Shown: positions 24,418-37,808 of the stretch, one piece after another
Layout of the letters: every line of letters begins with the position of its first letter
How positions within the stretch are numbered: the first letter of the stretch is position 1
NCBI GenBank assembly: GCA_963082975.1
Contig: OY720347.1
Coordinates: 13,126,225 to 13,190,224, forward strand
DNA: 64,000 bases
Direction of reading: 5' to 3'
From: Labia minor
Taxonomy: Eukaryota > Arthropoda > Insecta > Dermaptera > Spongiphoridae
Position numbers and translations under genes: made by a program
The notes under the pieces: generated by a model
The model's input: only the letters and a program-made list of their open reading frames with translations
The model's database searches: none
Told to the model about the DNA's origin: nothing

Positions 24418-25137
24418 CAGGGTGATTATAAAAGTACTTTACAACTTTGAAAGCACATAGATATATTTATTGAAATTACTTACAGAATTGAGAAAAATGT
24501 CATTTTATTACAAAACACTTAAAGTTAAATATATGAGTGCCATTTTGGTTCGATGTGACTGCAACAAATTAGTGACTTAGATAAGATAGAACGTGGTGAA
24601 TTCTGTGTCGAAATGTTTGAACGAATAGAGGCAGACGAGACATTCCTTAAGAAAATCATTTTTACCGATGAGTCGACTTTTCATGTTAATGGCAAGGTGA
24701 ACACTCACAATTGTAGAATTTGGGGTAGCGAGAATTCAAATGCAAGTATTGAACACGTTCGAGACAATCCGAAAGTAAACGTTTTTTGTGCTGTCAGTCA
24801 TTTTAAAGTTTACGGCCCTATTTTTTTCATGGAAATAACTATCAATGGAATTGTTTATCTTGATATGCTGGAAAACTTTTTAATCCCTCAGATTAATCGA
24901 ATCAACGCTGCAGTTGCACAAGTTCCAATTGATATGATGAAACGAGTGTGGCAAGAAATCGATTATCGGTGAGATGTATGTCGCATTAACAAGGGCAGTC
25001 ACACCGAACCAAAATGACACTCATATGTTAAACTTGAAGTGTTTTGTAATAAAATGACACCTTTCTCAATTCTGTAAGTAATTTCAATAAATATCTATGT
25101 GCTTTCAAAGTTGTAAAGCCTTTTTATAATCACCCTG
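24418..25137 (+). mobile_element. Mariner-superfamily element, transposase deleted
   Basis: Inverted repeats of about 105 bp start CAGGGTGATTATAAAAGTAC and end with the complement at 25137, with a TA duplication on each side. The plus frame 24613-24972 encodes FTDESTFHVNGKVN (first catalytic Asp), then VFCAVSHFKVYGPIFF and YLDMLENFLIPQ. It jumps directly to a C-terminal AQVPIDMMKRVWQEIDYR. The segment holding the second and third catalytic Asp is missing. Confidence 0.9.
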
Positions 25138-25139
25138 TA

Positions 25140-26110
25140 TATATATATATATCAAATGCGATAAATGTTGTGTGTAATATAACAATAGATACAAATATAA
25201 GTATACTGACGGAAAAATGTTATCACAATAGGGGATTGTATTTTTCGGGCAATAGCAATATGGCCGTCACTATATATTTATTCTTTTTTCTAAGCGTGTA
25301 TTTAAAAATTTTAATTATGAGTTATTTTTTAGATGAAGTAGTATTCAGTCTAAACATTCATTATAGAAGTACTATTCTAGAATTTTATGTTGATATTTTT
25401 TTACCTATAAAATTAAATTTATAATTTTTTACCTGGATGTAATGAAGATGTATATGTTATCGCTTTGGAGATGGATAATAAATTAAAAACCAGCATGAGT
25501 ATCATTGCCTATAATAAATAATATTCATTTGATTAATAATTAAGATTAAATATACTTTTAGGAATATAATTTTTAAGCTTTTTGTTAATTAAATATATAT
25601 ATACGAAATGAATATAAAACTAAAGATTTTGTTAATGATTTTTAAATGAATAGAGGTTAGTTTAATTTCACTTTAAAATTCTCTAAAAAAATTTAATCTA
25701 CAAATTGAAATTAGTTGAAAAAGAAATACATATTAATAGTGGCATGTTTTTGGATACTATAAGAGAGCTTAACAAAAGAAAGCAAAGCAAAAATTTATCA
25801 ATTTATCATGAATATTTTGAGACAATTAGTATGGCGAATTCTTCATGAGAATTATGCATGTCAATATGACGATATATTCTCTAAAAGGGTTAATTTGGGT
25901 AATGAAAATTAAAAAAAAATGTGTTTTGATATTTTAGGTCTTTTTGCATTCAGCACGGCTCAATATCATCAATATCAAATATCAAATATTAACAAATATT
26001 ATAAAATTTGTTCACTTGGAGAACTTGGACTGAATAATATATAGAATATATGGTAAGAAAATTATTAAAATCAAACTAAAAAGTAAATATTATAATTATA
26101 TAATGTATAA
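25140..26110. other. AT-rich intergenic DNA
   Basis: No supported feature. Confidence 0.5.
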
Positions 26111-26546
26111 TACGAGGGTGGGGTGAAAAGTTTCCGGCCTGACCAAGAAAAAAGATGTTTTTAAATTTTTTTTTTTTTTGCTTTATTTTTCAACATTCAA
26201 GATAGCTGAGACCTGTACGATGTCAGCTGAACGTGTGCAAATATTTTGCACAACCATTTGAATATGGAAATCTGTGTGCAAGGTGGGTGCCGCGTTTGCT
26301 AACGTTAGACCAAAAACTGCTTCGAAAAACCATTTCTACCGACAATTTGGCACTGTAGGCGTAATCCAAACGAATTTTTGCGTCGATTCATAACTAGTGA
26401 TGAGATTTAAATTAAATTAATTAGAACACCGTTATGAGAAATGTATCAGTGTTGATAGTGATTATGTTGAAAAATAAGGCAAAAAAAGAAATTTAAAAAC
26501 ATCATTTTTCTTGGTCAGTTCGGAAACTTTTCAGTCCACCCTCGTA
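26111..26546 (+). mobile_element. Deleted mariner element
   Basis: The ends TACGAGGGTGGGGTGAAAAG and the complement CCACCCTCGTA form inverted repeats that continue through CTGACCAAGAAAAA. The only coding trace is a transposase C-terminus on the plus strand, EKCISVDSDYVEK and stop at about 26440-26480. Confidence 0.85.
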
Positions 26547-28474
26547 TATATAAATACTTTATTATAATTTTAATCCTTCTACTTTTTATCGAATATAATT
26601 TTACTCTCCGTTGGAAAAAAACTGTCTTTTCTAAATCAAATACATTACATCTAACATATTGAAGCTATTAAGTTTACTATTTTATAGAAATTTAATAAAT
26701 AAAATATAGATTAGGATTTGTTTTAAAAATTAAATTTTGTAACAAGACTTGTAAATAAACTTATTTTATATAAAATAATAAACTTAATTTGTTTTTTTAT
26801 ATCAATAATTTCAATTTGAATGGTTTCGCCCATAATCACTGATGGTCTGTGGATTCACCTCATTTAGATTTTATAAACTTTGAAAATAAAGATATACAAT
26901 GATGGAAAAATAGTACAAATTTAATTATGATTGGACAGTGGCCAATGTCCAATCACAAAAATACCAGTATATTTTGAAAAATTATATTAAAATAAAAAAA
27001 AAATATTCATAAAATATAAAATTTAACTAATTTATTTCTAGAAAATAGATGTCTTTAAATTGAAATAATCAAATTGATTAATTCGTTAAATTTAATTAAC
27101 ATTAAAAAATATTGTTAATAAATAATAAAATAGAATACCTTAAGAAATGAAACACATATATTTATATGTAAAACACATAAAGTCGAGAGAAATTAAATAA
27201 AAATTGATGAAGTATAAACACGCAAATATATATAACTAAGATGGAATGATGATTGAGTTGTGACACCACTAGAAAGAGAAGTGACTGAACGCAAAGATCT
27301 GACTTGTGAGGACTTATAAGCCTTTTTGGAGGGCGGGGAGTGGGGCACATTAAGACGGAGGCGAAGGCCACCCCACTGTTGCATTGCCTCATCTCGGGGC
27401 CCATTGTGCCGGAGACTTTAATGAACAGAGAGGTTAAGTTAACGGATGACACGAGAGCCCATGACCACCGGAACACCAGATAAGCATCCATTTGTTTGTC
27501 ACATTAAGTAGTTAATAGTCATCAACACTTTAATTTTTCTTTCTATTATTGAAATTGCTCAAGTTTACAACTAGTAGTAACTAGTAAAGTAATGGAGAGG
27601 GCGGAAGAGAATGGGAGGGGGGGAGAAGAAAAACTATAAATTAGTTAATATTGTTTTAAAATTTATATTTATATTTAATGTCATTAATTATTTAGAAATA
27701 TTAATAAATATAAATAAAATAAAAAAAGTCAACATCAAAAAAAAAAAAAATAAAAATAAATATTATTATATATTAGATATTTTATTTTTTAAAAGTATTA
27801 ATTTTAATTCTACTTTTGAAATAATAATATGTATAAGCAAAATAGAAATGATGATTGAATAAATAAATTGAATAATTCTAAAAAAAAAAAATTAATTTAC
27901 GCTATTATTATTTAAAAATAATTTTTTTTTTGTTTTGTTTTTTTTTTTTAATATGGAGCAAAAGAATATTAAAAGATAATTGGAATTATCTAATTTTTTT
28001 ATATTTATAATTTCATAATATATAAATTGAAAATTAATCATATTTTATTTTTAGGAAAAAAAATAATAAATTAAATTTTATAATTATGTTCAGAATGAAT
28101 GAACATTTATTTATTCATTTAATTTCCTGAGAATAATTTTTTTAATTTATTCATTTAAAATTATTAATAATTATCATAATTCAAGTGAAATTCACACCAC
28201 CAAAAATGCAAGTGAATAAATATATAATACTTTCATTTTTGTTTTTTAATATTATAAAAAAAAAAGTATGATGACTCTCATTAGATAGGATGGGATTTAA
28301 TAGCTGATAGGTTAAGGACGTGTGTCAACTGACAGAACAATTTGTTTTTTGTTTGTTTAATTTAATTTTTTTTTTCTTATAAAATAAAATACTTAATTAA
28401 TACTTTATTAAAAAAGCAAGTAGGACTTTTCTTTTAAAAATTTTAAGTGTTTTATGCTGATTTTAGAAAAAAAA
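26547..28474. other. Unassigned intergenic DNA with one GC-richer patch
   Basis: The patch at about 27240-27500 (GGGCGGGGAGTGGGGCACAT and flanks) is far above background GC. Open frames exist on the minus strand, but no domain is recognisable and no start or splice signal decides a model. It could be regulatory. The rest is AT-rich. Confidence 0.4.
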
Positions 28475-29043
28475 ATAAGCTGGAGTACCTCAACTCAACT
28501 ATCTCGCAATTTAAATTAGAATAAATAACATAATATATTTAAATTAAATTTAATTAATTATAAATTTAAAATTATATTTATTAAACCAGCGAATGTTTGG
28601 CTCTTTGTTGATGGCACCACGACACGTGTTGGCGCGTGATTTGGAATGTGTTAAAAAATTAATTCTGGTATTTTCAGCGATTCTATCAAGCTGAAATTCT
28701 ATATATAGCAGTTTTATACAATTTTTAATCATGTGAAAAATTATCAAACATATATCTTTATTTTTACGGTCACTTTAGAGGAAAAAAAATCAAAACGTTG
28801 TAGGTAAAGCCCTCTTCCGGTCGAGCTACATTTCTCAAAAGTTGATAGAAAACTACGAATTTGCCCGTATACCAAGTTTCATTATTCTAGCTCAAACCGT
28901 TTTTGCGTAATCTTGTCTAAACACACATACACACACACAGAGAGAGAGAGAGAGACATTTTTCTTATCTTAGTGAATTCAGGAACCTTAAAAACGTATTA
29001 AAACATCAAAATCTCGACATCGAAAATTCTCTGGCGAGATAGT
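28475..29043 (-). repeat. Family B Helentron-like element
   Basis: From ATAAGCTGGAG (3' terminus, minus strand) to the 5' end CTGGCGAGATAGT at 29043. It includes a CA/GA microsatellite at about 28922-28955. Confidence 0.85.
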
Positions 29044-29160
29044 AAAAAAACACAATATATTTGTATTAATTATTAATGCACTATTACATTCACTTAAGTA
29101 AGAAAAATAAAATATTAGGTGAATCAAAAGTAATAAACATATAATGTCAATATATTAAAA

Positions 29161-29757
29161 ATAAGTTGACCTGTGGCCAGGTCCGAACCGACCGACGGTT
29201 TGAAGTAAATTAATTTCCAGCTACAGAAACAATTTCAAATAATTTTAATATATCTATTAATGTAATAAAAAATAGATATGGATACATAAATAATAAATAT
29301 AAACATTTTTAATTTTATTTTATTTATAATATATATGCAAGACCAGGCTGTGACGTCATGAATGGCTGGATGACGTCATATAATTTTAAATCAAGAAAAA
29401 ACTAATAAATATGATTTTTCTCGAGGATAAAACCAATACAAAGTGCATGATTCGTGGTGATATATAAAAAAATCTCCTTTGGTGTGAAAATAACCCTTTC
29501 CTTCCTATCGTCGATCGCTAATACCAATTGCACCAAAAGTTGATCAATTCATCCCACTGATGCATTAAGTTCAGGCTGTACACATCTATACGGACGGACG
29601 GACAGACGGACGGACAGACGGACGGACAGACGGACAGACATCATGCTAAAAATACTTTTTTCTGTTTAGAAAATGCATGATTCGTGGAGATATGTAAAAA
29701 TCTCCACATGTGAAATTTGGTGTGAAAACAATACCTCCCTTACTATCGTCGGTCGGT
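29161..29757 (-). repeat. Family A Helentron-like element, full length
   Basis: On the minus strand it starts ACCGACCGACG (29757). It has a GTCC/GTCT tetranucleotide core (about 29589-29640), the TGACGTCA pair near 29350-29380, the subterminal CGTCGGTCGGT, the stem-loop ACCTG-GCCA-CAGGT and the 3' end CAACTTAT (29161). Confidence 0.9.
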
Positions 29758-29763
29758 AAAAAA

Positions 29764-29873
29764 ATAAGTTGACCTGTGGCCAGGTCCGAACCGACCGACG
29801 GTTTGAAGTAAATTAATTTCCAGCTACAGAAACAATTTCAAATTATTTAAATGCATCTATTAATGCAATAAAA
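29764..29873 (-). repeat. Family A element, 3' end fragment
   Basis: A second A terminus starts six bases after the previous copy, in the same orientation, and runs about 110 bp before homology ends. The following 29874-29975 has an open plus-strand frame (VELAVVGLADRSENLCVRN) of unknown meaning. Confidence 0.8.
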
Positions 29874-30084
29874 GTCGAATTGGCAGTCGTGGGACTGGCC
29901 GACAGAAGTGAAAACTTGTGCGTAAGAAATTTGAAAGCAGACGGAATGCGCACCACTTCACGAGAAAAATGAAATTTATATACGTATATATATATATATA
30001 TAAAATTCATAATTATTTTTTTCAGCAAACTGATTATTATTACAAAAATATTAAAAATACGATGTGTATGAATATATATATATA

Positions 30085-30200
30085 TGTCTGTCTGTCTGTC
30101 TGTCTGTGTGTGTGTGTCTGTCAAATACTCAAAAACTACCCGTCCGATTGCGATGAAACTTTCAGGGATTGTTGTGGGCGTCCCAGGGAAGGTTTTAGTG
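30085..30200. repeat. Helentron-like core fragment (other subfamily)
   Basis: A CTGT/GT microsatellite is followed by CTCAAAAACTACCCGTCCGA and GATGAAACTTTCAGGG. This is the same arrangement (microsatellite, then ACTCAAAAAC..ATGAAATTTGG) found in families A, B and C, but the sequence is different. Confidence 0.5.
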
Positions 30201-30621
30201 TAGTTAAATCCAAAATTAATTTATCCAAAATTAATTTAAATAGTAATATTTTGGTAAAAGTCTATTTATGGTTACCATGGTTACATTGAAAAATTTACAA
30301 TAAATAAATAAAAATAATTGGAAATCTTTTCAAATTATTATTTTGATAAATTTTATTAATATTTTTAATTTTTTTTAAACTGCCAAAAATAACATACCCA
30401 TATTAATAGTTGTAATAAAAATAAAAATATAAATCACAATGTAAGTAAAATATTGAATCGTGTTATTTATATTGTTTCAATTATTGTTTGAATATTTATT
30501 AAATTTATATATAGATTAATTTACATGTTTAAATGTATATTTAATAAATTTATTTATTGATTCTTAATATTAATAATTCCAATTACTTTCTTGAAAATTT
30601 TTTTTATTTAAAAGCATATTC

Positions 30622-31166
30622 AGCATATCTCGCAAATTTGAATTGGATTAAATAACATATATTAATTTAAATTAAATTAAATTAATTCAATTATAAATTA
30701 AAATTAATAAATAATATTTATTAAACCAGCGAAAGTTTGGCTCTCTTTTGATGGCACCACGTCACGTGTTGGCGCGTGAGATTTCCAGTGTTAAAAAATT
30801 AATTCTGGTACTTTCAGCAATTCAATTTTCGATGTTGAGATTTTGATGTTTTTGATGTTATAAATAATATTTATTAAATTATAATTTAATTAATTTAATT
30901 TAATTTAAATTAATAAATATTATTTAATCAAATTCAAATTTGCGAGATAGTCGAGTGGATAGTGGAGTGTTTGGCTCTTTGTTGATGGCACCACGTCACG
31001 TGTTGGCGCGTGAGATTTCCAGTGTAAAAAAATTAATTCTGGTACTTTCAGCGATTCTATCAGGCTGAAATTCTATATATAGCAGTTTTATACAATTATT
31101 AATCATGTGAAAAATTATCAAACATATATCTTTATTTTTACGGTCACACACACACACACACACACA
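30622..31166 (-). repeat. Rearranged family B copies
   Basis: Two B 3' halves lie in the same orientation (about 30622-30830 and about 30965-31145). They are separated by an inverted B piece ending TTTGCGAGATAGTCGAGTGG (about 30855-30960). A CA run at 31145-31166 closes the block. It looks like recombination between copies. Confidence 0.7.
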
Positions 31167-31225
31167 TATTTAAAAATTAATTTATTAAAATATATATTAT
31201 ATAATATATTATATATAGTATATAA

Positions 31226-31265
<40 letters not shown>

Positions 31266-31594
31266 TGAAATTAATTTTAAATTATATAAATATATTAGAA
31301 ATTAATTTAATATAATTTAACACATAATAATATATTAAAATATTTTATTTTATATATACATAATTTAGTAATACTGATTATTAATGTAAATATAAATAAT
31401 AATATTTAATATGGCAAATATGTAAAATTTCGTAAAGAATGTATCAGAAGTTTAGTGTCTAACATTCTGGCGTATTGCGCATGCGTATATCGGTCGGTCG
31501 GTCGGGTCGGTGTCGTTTTGGAATCTCACGCGAAATCTATATTTTTTCCCCATCCCGCAAAAGTGCTCAACGCCGCTAAAGAAGTTTTCACTTC

Positions 31595-31845
31595 AAAAAA
31601 CAGATATGGATATAACATAAATGTTTTTAATTTTATTATATTTATAATATATAAGTAGAAGCTGGCTGTGACGTCATGAAGGGTTGGGTGAAGTAATATA
31701 ATTTAAAATTAAGAAAAAACTAATGAAGATTATTTTTCCCGAGGATAAAACCAATACAAAATGCATGATTCCTGGAGGTATTTAAAAATCTCCATATGTG
31801 AAATTTGGTGTGAAAACAATACCTCCCTTACTATCGTCGGTCGGT
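31595..31845 (-). repeat. Family A element, internally deleted
   Basis: Ends at the 5' terminus (CTATCGTCGGTCGGT, 31845) but lacks the tetranucleotide core. Its left side joins to a more complex sequence (31455-31594) that includes CGGTCGGTCGGTCGG; the origin of that part is unclear. Confidence 0.7.
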
Positions 31846-34639
31846 AAAAATTGAATAATATTGGGTTTATTCACGGATGATATTATTATTTATATAATTC
31901 GAGACATTTTTATCTCCCGGGGAATTTTTGCGGGGACACTGGGACACACAGAACACACATAAGAATTAGCAAAATGATCATATGGGATTTGTAAGTCAGC
32001 TAAAGAATAAGAATATTTGATCTATCAAAATTAAAAAAACTTTTAGGAAATCTAATTTTATTTATTTAAAATAAGTTGTACCACATGTTTATAATTAACA
32101 AAAATTATACATTAAGTTAATTTTTTAAATAATCTTAAATATATATATTTTATTTCTTTCCAAATATGATTTATCAGTACAATGATAAGAAAAAAATTTC
32201 GTAATTTATTAATATTAAATTATTATTAAGTATAGATATATTCGATTACAATATATTTATATTCATATGAAATAATTTCCATAATAAAAAAAAAATAAAA
32301 TATTTTTATATTTGGTAAGTTAAAAACAAATAATAATGAAAAAGAGTTATATTTTTACATTATATATGATTTTTTTTGTGATGTTTGCATTTTAATTTTA
32401 TAAATTGAGAAATTATAATAATAATTAATTCTACATATATAGTAAAATATTTAAAATATATCAAAGTTTAAATTATGAAATTGTATATTTCAAAATGAAA
32501 ATAAAAAATTAAAGAAAATAATCGCGATATTCAATTATTTTTTTTATTAATAATTAAATTAAAAAAAAACAATTGAATATTTAATAGGGCCTCCTCCTTT
32601 CCCCATAAATTAGCCCTTCCAAGCCTCGCCTTCCGAAATTTAGAAAAAGTAATAATAAAGAAAGTTTGCCTTAAAAAAAAGATTAAAAAAAATAAGGCGT
32701 TTGGTCTGTAGCCTCTTTAAATCAGCTGAGAGTGCCTTTAATTTTTTGGATTTCGAAATGAAATCGCGACATTCGGGGCAACCTGAAATAAAACCTACCT
32801 AGTAAGTGAGTGCATCAATAGGCATGGAAGGCCCATGCTAATCGAAAAAGCCCTGCGCTCCAAAGGTAACCAACAATTTGTTCCTGTTCAGGCTAATCCC
32901 ATTTCGGAACTTTGCTGAATTACCTTCCTGAATTCCCGTTCATCCAATCCACCTCAAATGCACTCTCAGTAATACAAAATGGCACAATTCAGACCTGGAG
33001 TGCACAATTCATGCAATCCATCCCTTAAATAATAGCATGGCATTTGTTTTATCCACCCACATTTTATTTATTTATTAATTCTAATCTAATCTATGAATTA
33101 GTATGATGAGAACATGCATGGATGTAGGAGGCAACCACTTGAAAATTCCTAACAAATATATATATATATCAAAAAATAGCCACCCTCCCAGTACAACGCA
33201 TCGAAACCTACTAATTCTAAAAATACCTTTGTCTCTTCTGCCTCCTTTATCAATGCTTCTTCTTGAAAGATGTACTCTGAAATTCCCTAATCTCACTAAA
33301 TTCTGTCCTATAATTTAATATATTTCTCTATAATCTCCTAATGAATATTATCAAAAGCAAAAAATCATTGTAATTTAATTCTACTTTCTATATTATATTA
33401 AACTTTACTTTAAATATTATATTTACATTTTCTATTTTAAAGTGCGCCATGCTTAAATAAATAACGATTATTACTTACATTTGGAGAGCTGTATTTCAAT
33501 CATTGCATCGTCATGAAGGATGGAGAAGATAATCAAGAATTCAAATCAACATTCAGTAGCAGGAGCGAAGATGGAAACATGAAATAGAAGAAGAAAAATA
33601 ACTTATTAATGTTTATAATCAATAAATTTAAATTGAATTAAAAATAAAATTAATAATAAATACTGACCTCGGAGTTAATAAAGGGTTGATTTTCTCGCAG
33701 ATTAAACTCGAAACACAGCTCATAGACTTGAATTGATGTCCATCACTCTCGCCTCGATAAAGAAAAAAATAATTAAGATTAGATATTTATATTATATACA
33801 GGAAATAAAAAAATAAGATATATAAATAAATAAATAATATTAATAGGATTAAAAAAGTGTATAGATTTTTAAAAATATTATCTTATTTCTGTAATATTAA
33901 AATATTAAAATTATTTTACATCCTATATAGAACCATGATTATAATAAGTTATAATATATATTTAATAGACATATAATAAAAATATCTTAGAAAACATCAG
34001 AAAACTAATTATGATTATATTATTAATTTCACGAAGATTTTATTCTGTTTAATTGATATATACGAGTATGTAATAGAAATATTATTCATTTTTCAAGTGT
34101 TATAATAATATGAAATTGACAAAACAATATTCATATGAGATTTGAAAGGAATGGTGTGAGCGATAATCAGATTACAAAGAATATAGAGAATCTGTAAATA
34201 TTATATTTATTATTATATGAATATAAAAAATTTATATTTTTTTGATTTATAATTATATTATATGAATTTTGAAAATAATCAGCACATCTTCCTATTTTTT
34301 AAATAAATAAGTTTTAATAGGATTAATATATATATTGAAATTTAAAAAATATTTCAATAAATATATTTAAAGAAAAATAAAATTTTGTATATGATTTTTT
34401 AATTTAACTTTTAATAAAATTTAATTAATGAAATCTGATAGAATATTTAAGATTAATTCTTTTCAAAGATTTGAATGATTTATAAATTTATTTGGGTATA
34501 TGAATAAAAAAATTATAAAAATGCACTTTATGAAATTTAATTTTTATTGAAATATTTTTTTTTTAAAATTCACTAATCTTCCTTTTAATTCATAAAAATA
34601 AATAATAAAATTACAATTAATTCTTGATTAGCGACTGAT
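31846..34639. other. Unassigned intergenic DNA
   Basis: Complex sequence at about 32580-33060 and 33480-33770 within AT-rich DNA. A short minus-strand reading (SDGHQFKSMSCVSSLICEK) at about 33670-33755 ends at a good donor (CCGAG/GTCAGT) but has no supported partner exon. A non-coding transcript or regulatory region is possible. Confidence 0.4.
32995..33770. repeat. Diverged duplicated non-coding segment (copy 1)
   Basis: Collinear with about 50035-50500. Shared landmarks are AATTCATGCAAT, TAGCATGG, TTTATTAATTCTAA, GTGCCATG/GCGCCATG, and TTGAATCA with ATACATGAAATA versus AAACATGAAATA. Identity is patchy, so it is an old duplication or an unknown repeat. Confidence 0.5.
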
Positions 34640-34781
34640 TAAGGGATGATTTCAGTGGAGAGGGCGTCCAGTGTCTCACACTACGCAGGGAAGGGGAACT
34701 GACTGCGTACGAGTCGCCCTCCTGCATGAGGAGGTCAGTTCAGGAGGCGGAGGGGCATGGAGAGGGGCGAGCGGGGAGTGC
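34640..34781 (+). other. GC-rich patch, possible first exon
   Basis: Strongly GC-rich compared with both sides and ending at a near-consensus donor (GGGGAGTGC/GTAAGTGAG, 34782). An ATG at about 34724 would give MRRSVQEAEGHGEGRAGS before the splice. No downstream exon was found, so this could also be a regulatory island or TE. Confidence 0.3.
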
Positions 34782-35123
34782 GTAAGTGAGCGCTCTATTG
34801 CAAATTATTTCAAATAAAATACATATTAAAATAAAATAAAATAAACAAGTATTAATTTTTAAAATTAGTGGTGTTTTAGAATACATCTTAAATCGAATCA
34901 TTAAGTTTAATTCTATTAAATCAATAAACTTAATTTTATTCACAGATCTTAATGAAAATTTAAAAAAAAAATATAAATATATCAGTAAGAAGTTCATTAA
35001 TGAAATTATCATATTTTGAAAAAAAAACAAGGAGGTGGCGTATTAATGTAAATGGTTCAATTTAAATTTAAAATTGTTTGCCGAATGTGATATAATTTTA
35101 ATTTAATGTAAATATATTTCATA

Positions 35124-35335
35124 ATAAGTTGATCTGTGGCCAGGTCCGAACCGACCGACGGTTTGAAATAAATTAATTTCCAGCTACAGAAACAATTTCA
35201 AATAATTTTAATATATCTATTAATGTAATAAAAAACAGATATGGATAGAACATAAATATTTTTAATTTTATTTTATTTATAATATATATGTAAGACCAGG
35301 CTGTGACGTTATGAATGGCTGGATGACGTCATCTT
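35124..35335 (-). repeat. Family A element, 3' part
   Basis: Starts at the A 3' terminus ATAAGTTGATCTGTGGCCAG and continues to the TGACGTCAT pair, then is cut off. Confidence 0.8.
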
Positions 35336-35344
35336 ATCTTATTA

Positions 35345-35725
35345 TGCTAGCTAAAATTGTATATATCTATCTATCTATATATATTGGTTCTCAAAAACCG
35401 CTCTAACGATTTTTTTCAAATTCACACTAGATATAGTATTTATAAAGAAAAATTAAGTTTTATTGATGATATCTCTTGAAACATTCAGCTTCATTATTAA
35501 TTTCTTAATTGAAAATTATATATGGAAAACGTCAAAATTGGCCTCCATTTTTATTTGTATTAATATTTTTTTTTATTTAAAATATTTTAAAATTTATTAT
35601 TTAATTTCGAAATAAAATTAAAAATATTTATTTTTAATAAAATATATATAGATATTTATTAATCTCTCTCAAAAAAAAAAAATAAAATAAAAAACATCAA
35701 ATCTGCCTGCTAAGACAGTAAAAAA
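35345..35725 (-). repeat. Possible additional Helentron-like subfamily
   Basis: On the minus strand it begins TTTTTACTGTCTTAGCAGGC. It has an ATAG-type tetranucleotide run (about 35365-35385) and ends near the self-complementary TTTTAGCTAGCATAATAAG. The layout resembles A, B and C, but the subterminal inverted repeat is not convincing. Confidence 0.4.
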
Positions 35726-36263
35726 ATGACAATTTTTTATCTAAATACATTTAGTCCAGATGGTAAAGTGATGTTTTAACGAGTGGATTTCGTCGGTTCG
35801 AAACTCTCCGGGTGAATCGTTATTTAAAAATGAAAATGAAAATGAAAATAATGAATTTGTTATTTTTTTTCTTTTTATCTATTGTTTACATTTTAATAAA
35901 TTACTATTTTATATTTATTTATTCATTGTTCTTTTATTAAATTTAATATTTATTAATATTATTTATTATTAATTTATATATTGATGACATCACAAATGAC
36001 ATTTATATTGAAATTTGACTCCCGCCTTTTTTTAAAGAATATTGTATTAATATTTTTTTTATATTTAAAATATTTTAAAATTTTTTATTTAATTTCGAAA
36101 TAAAATTAAAAATATATATTTTTTTTATATTTAAAATATTTTAAAATTTTTTATTTAATTTCGAAATAAAATTAAAAATATATATTTTAATAATATTTTA
36201 TAATTATAAATTACGATATATATTTATCAATAATAATGAATTTTTTTTTTTAACTTAATTACA

Positions 36264-37804
36264 GAGCCGAGGCTCGGGGTCCCGGTATGATCTTAATATA
36301 TTGTGAGAATTAGATAAATAATGTAGAGAGAAAAAAATATTTAAAAATAGATATTTATTTAAATGAAATAAAATTATTTAATTTACAGAATGAAAATGTC
36401 TATAATAATGTCTAAACATTTTTTCTTTATAATTTTACATTATAATAATACTAATTACAGTAGTTATAATATATGGGGAATTTTCAACTTTGACTGCCGA
36501 TTTGACCATGTTCCCAAACGAATTTTAAAAAAACCAAGACCACTCTACATTTATTTACACATTTTAAGCTCTAATCGAATCCAAAATCAAAATTTAAAAA
36601 ATCGAAAAACAAACTCACAGATATATAGATTTTATAAATGAACATTTATACAATTTATTTTAATTAATTTGAAACATTTTAGGAAACAAATTTTTAATGG
36701 GTCATTTTTAGAAATCCCATTTAACAATTATAATAAATAATTAAAAAATTGTAAAATTTTTAAAGTATATAAAAATAAATTGTATAAATTGGTTAAAGGG
36801 TCGAGTGATAGTTCGGTGTCCCAGGTATATATTTTATATTAACACGCCTACTTTTCTGTATAATAAAGATATAAAGAATCATATTTTAATTTTTATATAA
36901 CCAAGAAATCATTTTTTCACTTAAAATATAGTTGTAAAGCCCAAATCTCCGATCCATATAACATCATCGACTGGGCCGCTACCAAAAGGAGTCTTCTCTT
37001 GCTCTGACTAGGGCCACCGGTATTTGCCATTAGTCTCGAAAAAATAATATTAAATTTTATATAAATTTATAAATTAGAATATTTGAATTTGTTTAAATTT
37101 TAACACATGTAATCAATCATATGCATAAAGAATAGAAAATTTTGAAAATCAACTTGGTATTAAATTCAGAAAAAAAAAATACTCATATATAGAATATATA
37201 GACTATTCGAATATAATTGAAACTCTTTCTCTCCCTCTATTTTAAATTTGAAAAAACGGAGTGTTAAGAAATTAAGATTCCTTATACAACATGGATGGTT
37301 AAATGAATTGGGCTCCCTACCTCCCTGAGAAATTCACATTAAAAATGTTTATAATATTTTAGTTTATTAAATCAAACTATTATTTTTTTATTTCAATATT
37401 TTTAATGTTAATACAATAATTTTTATTTTATAATCTATAAAATAATTTAATTATTTTTAAAAACAACGGTCTTCAATTACAATTTTTTTACTCTCTACTG
37501 ACTGTTCATTTCATAACTGAAAATAGTGTCGAATAGAAATAGACGATATTACTTGGATTAATCTTATTATGCTAGCTAAAATTGTTTGTTTGTATTATTG
37601 AGGACCCCAGTTCAATTCATTTTAATCAGATTGATGCAATGATGCAACATTTAATAATTGTAATAAATAATTAATTGTAGATTAATATTTTTTAAAGGGT
37701 CGAGCGACAGCTCGGTGTCCCAGGTATTAATATTACCAGCCAAACCCAATAATAATGAATCATTTTTTTTAACTTAAGTACCGAGCCGAGGCTCGGGGTC
37801 CCGG
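36264..37804. repeat. Four copies of a GC-rich hairpin motif
   Basis: Two copies of GAGCCGAGGCTCGGGGTCCC (about 36265 and 37782) and two of the related GGGTCGAGCGACAGCTCGGT/GTCCCAGGTA type (about 36797 and 37698). Each has a small GAGC..GCTC stem followed by GTCCC.GGTA. They probably mark termini of a repeat whose limits I cannot define. Confidence 0.5.
36935..37033 (-). mobile_element. R1/I-type LINE fragment
   Basis: The minus strand reads MANTGGPSQSKRRLLLVAAQ then SMMLYGSEIWAL. This is the conserved segment after the RT domain of R1/Jockey/I-group LINEs (GGP..KRRLL....LYG.E.WA). It is only about 100 bp, and no other part was found. Confidence 0.75.
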
Positions 37805-37808
37805 TACT

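Noticed and set aside
27162..27491. 109-codon minus-strand frame
   Set aside because: Composition is driven by a GC-rich patch running into AT-rich DNA; no recognisable motif.
29874..29975. Possible exon reading VELAVVGLADRSENLCVRN
   Set aside because: Follows a truncated family A copy; no acceptor, donor or family match supports a gene.
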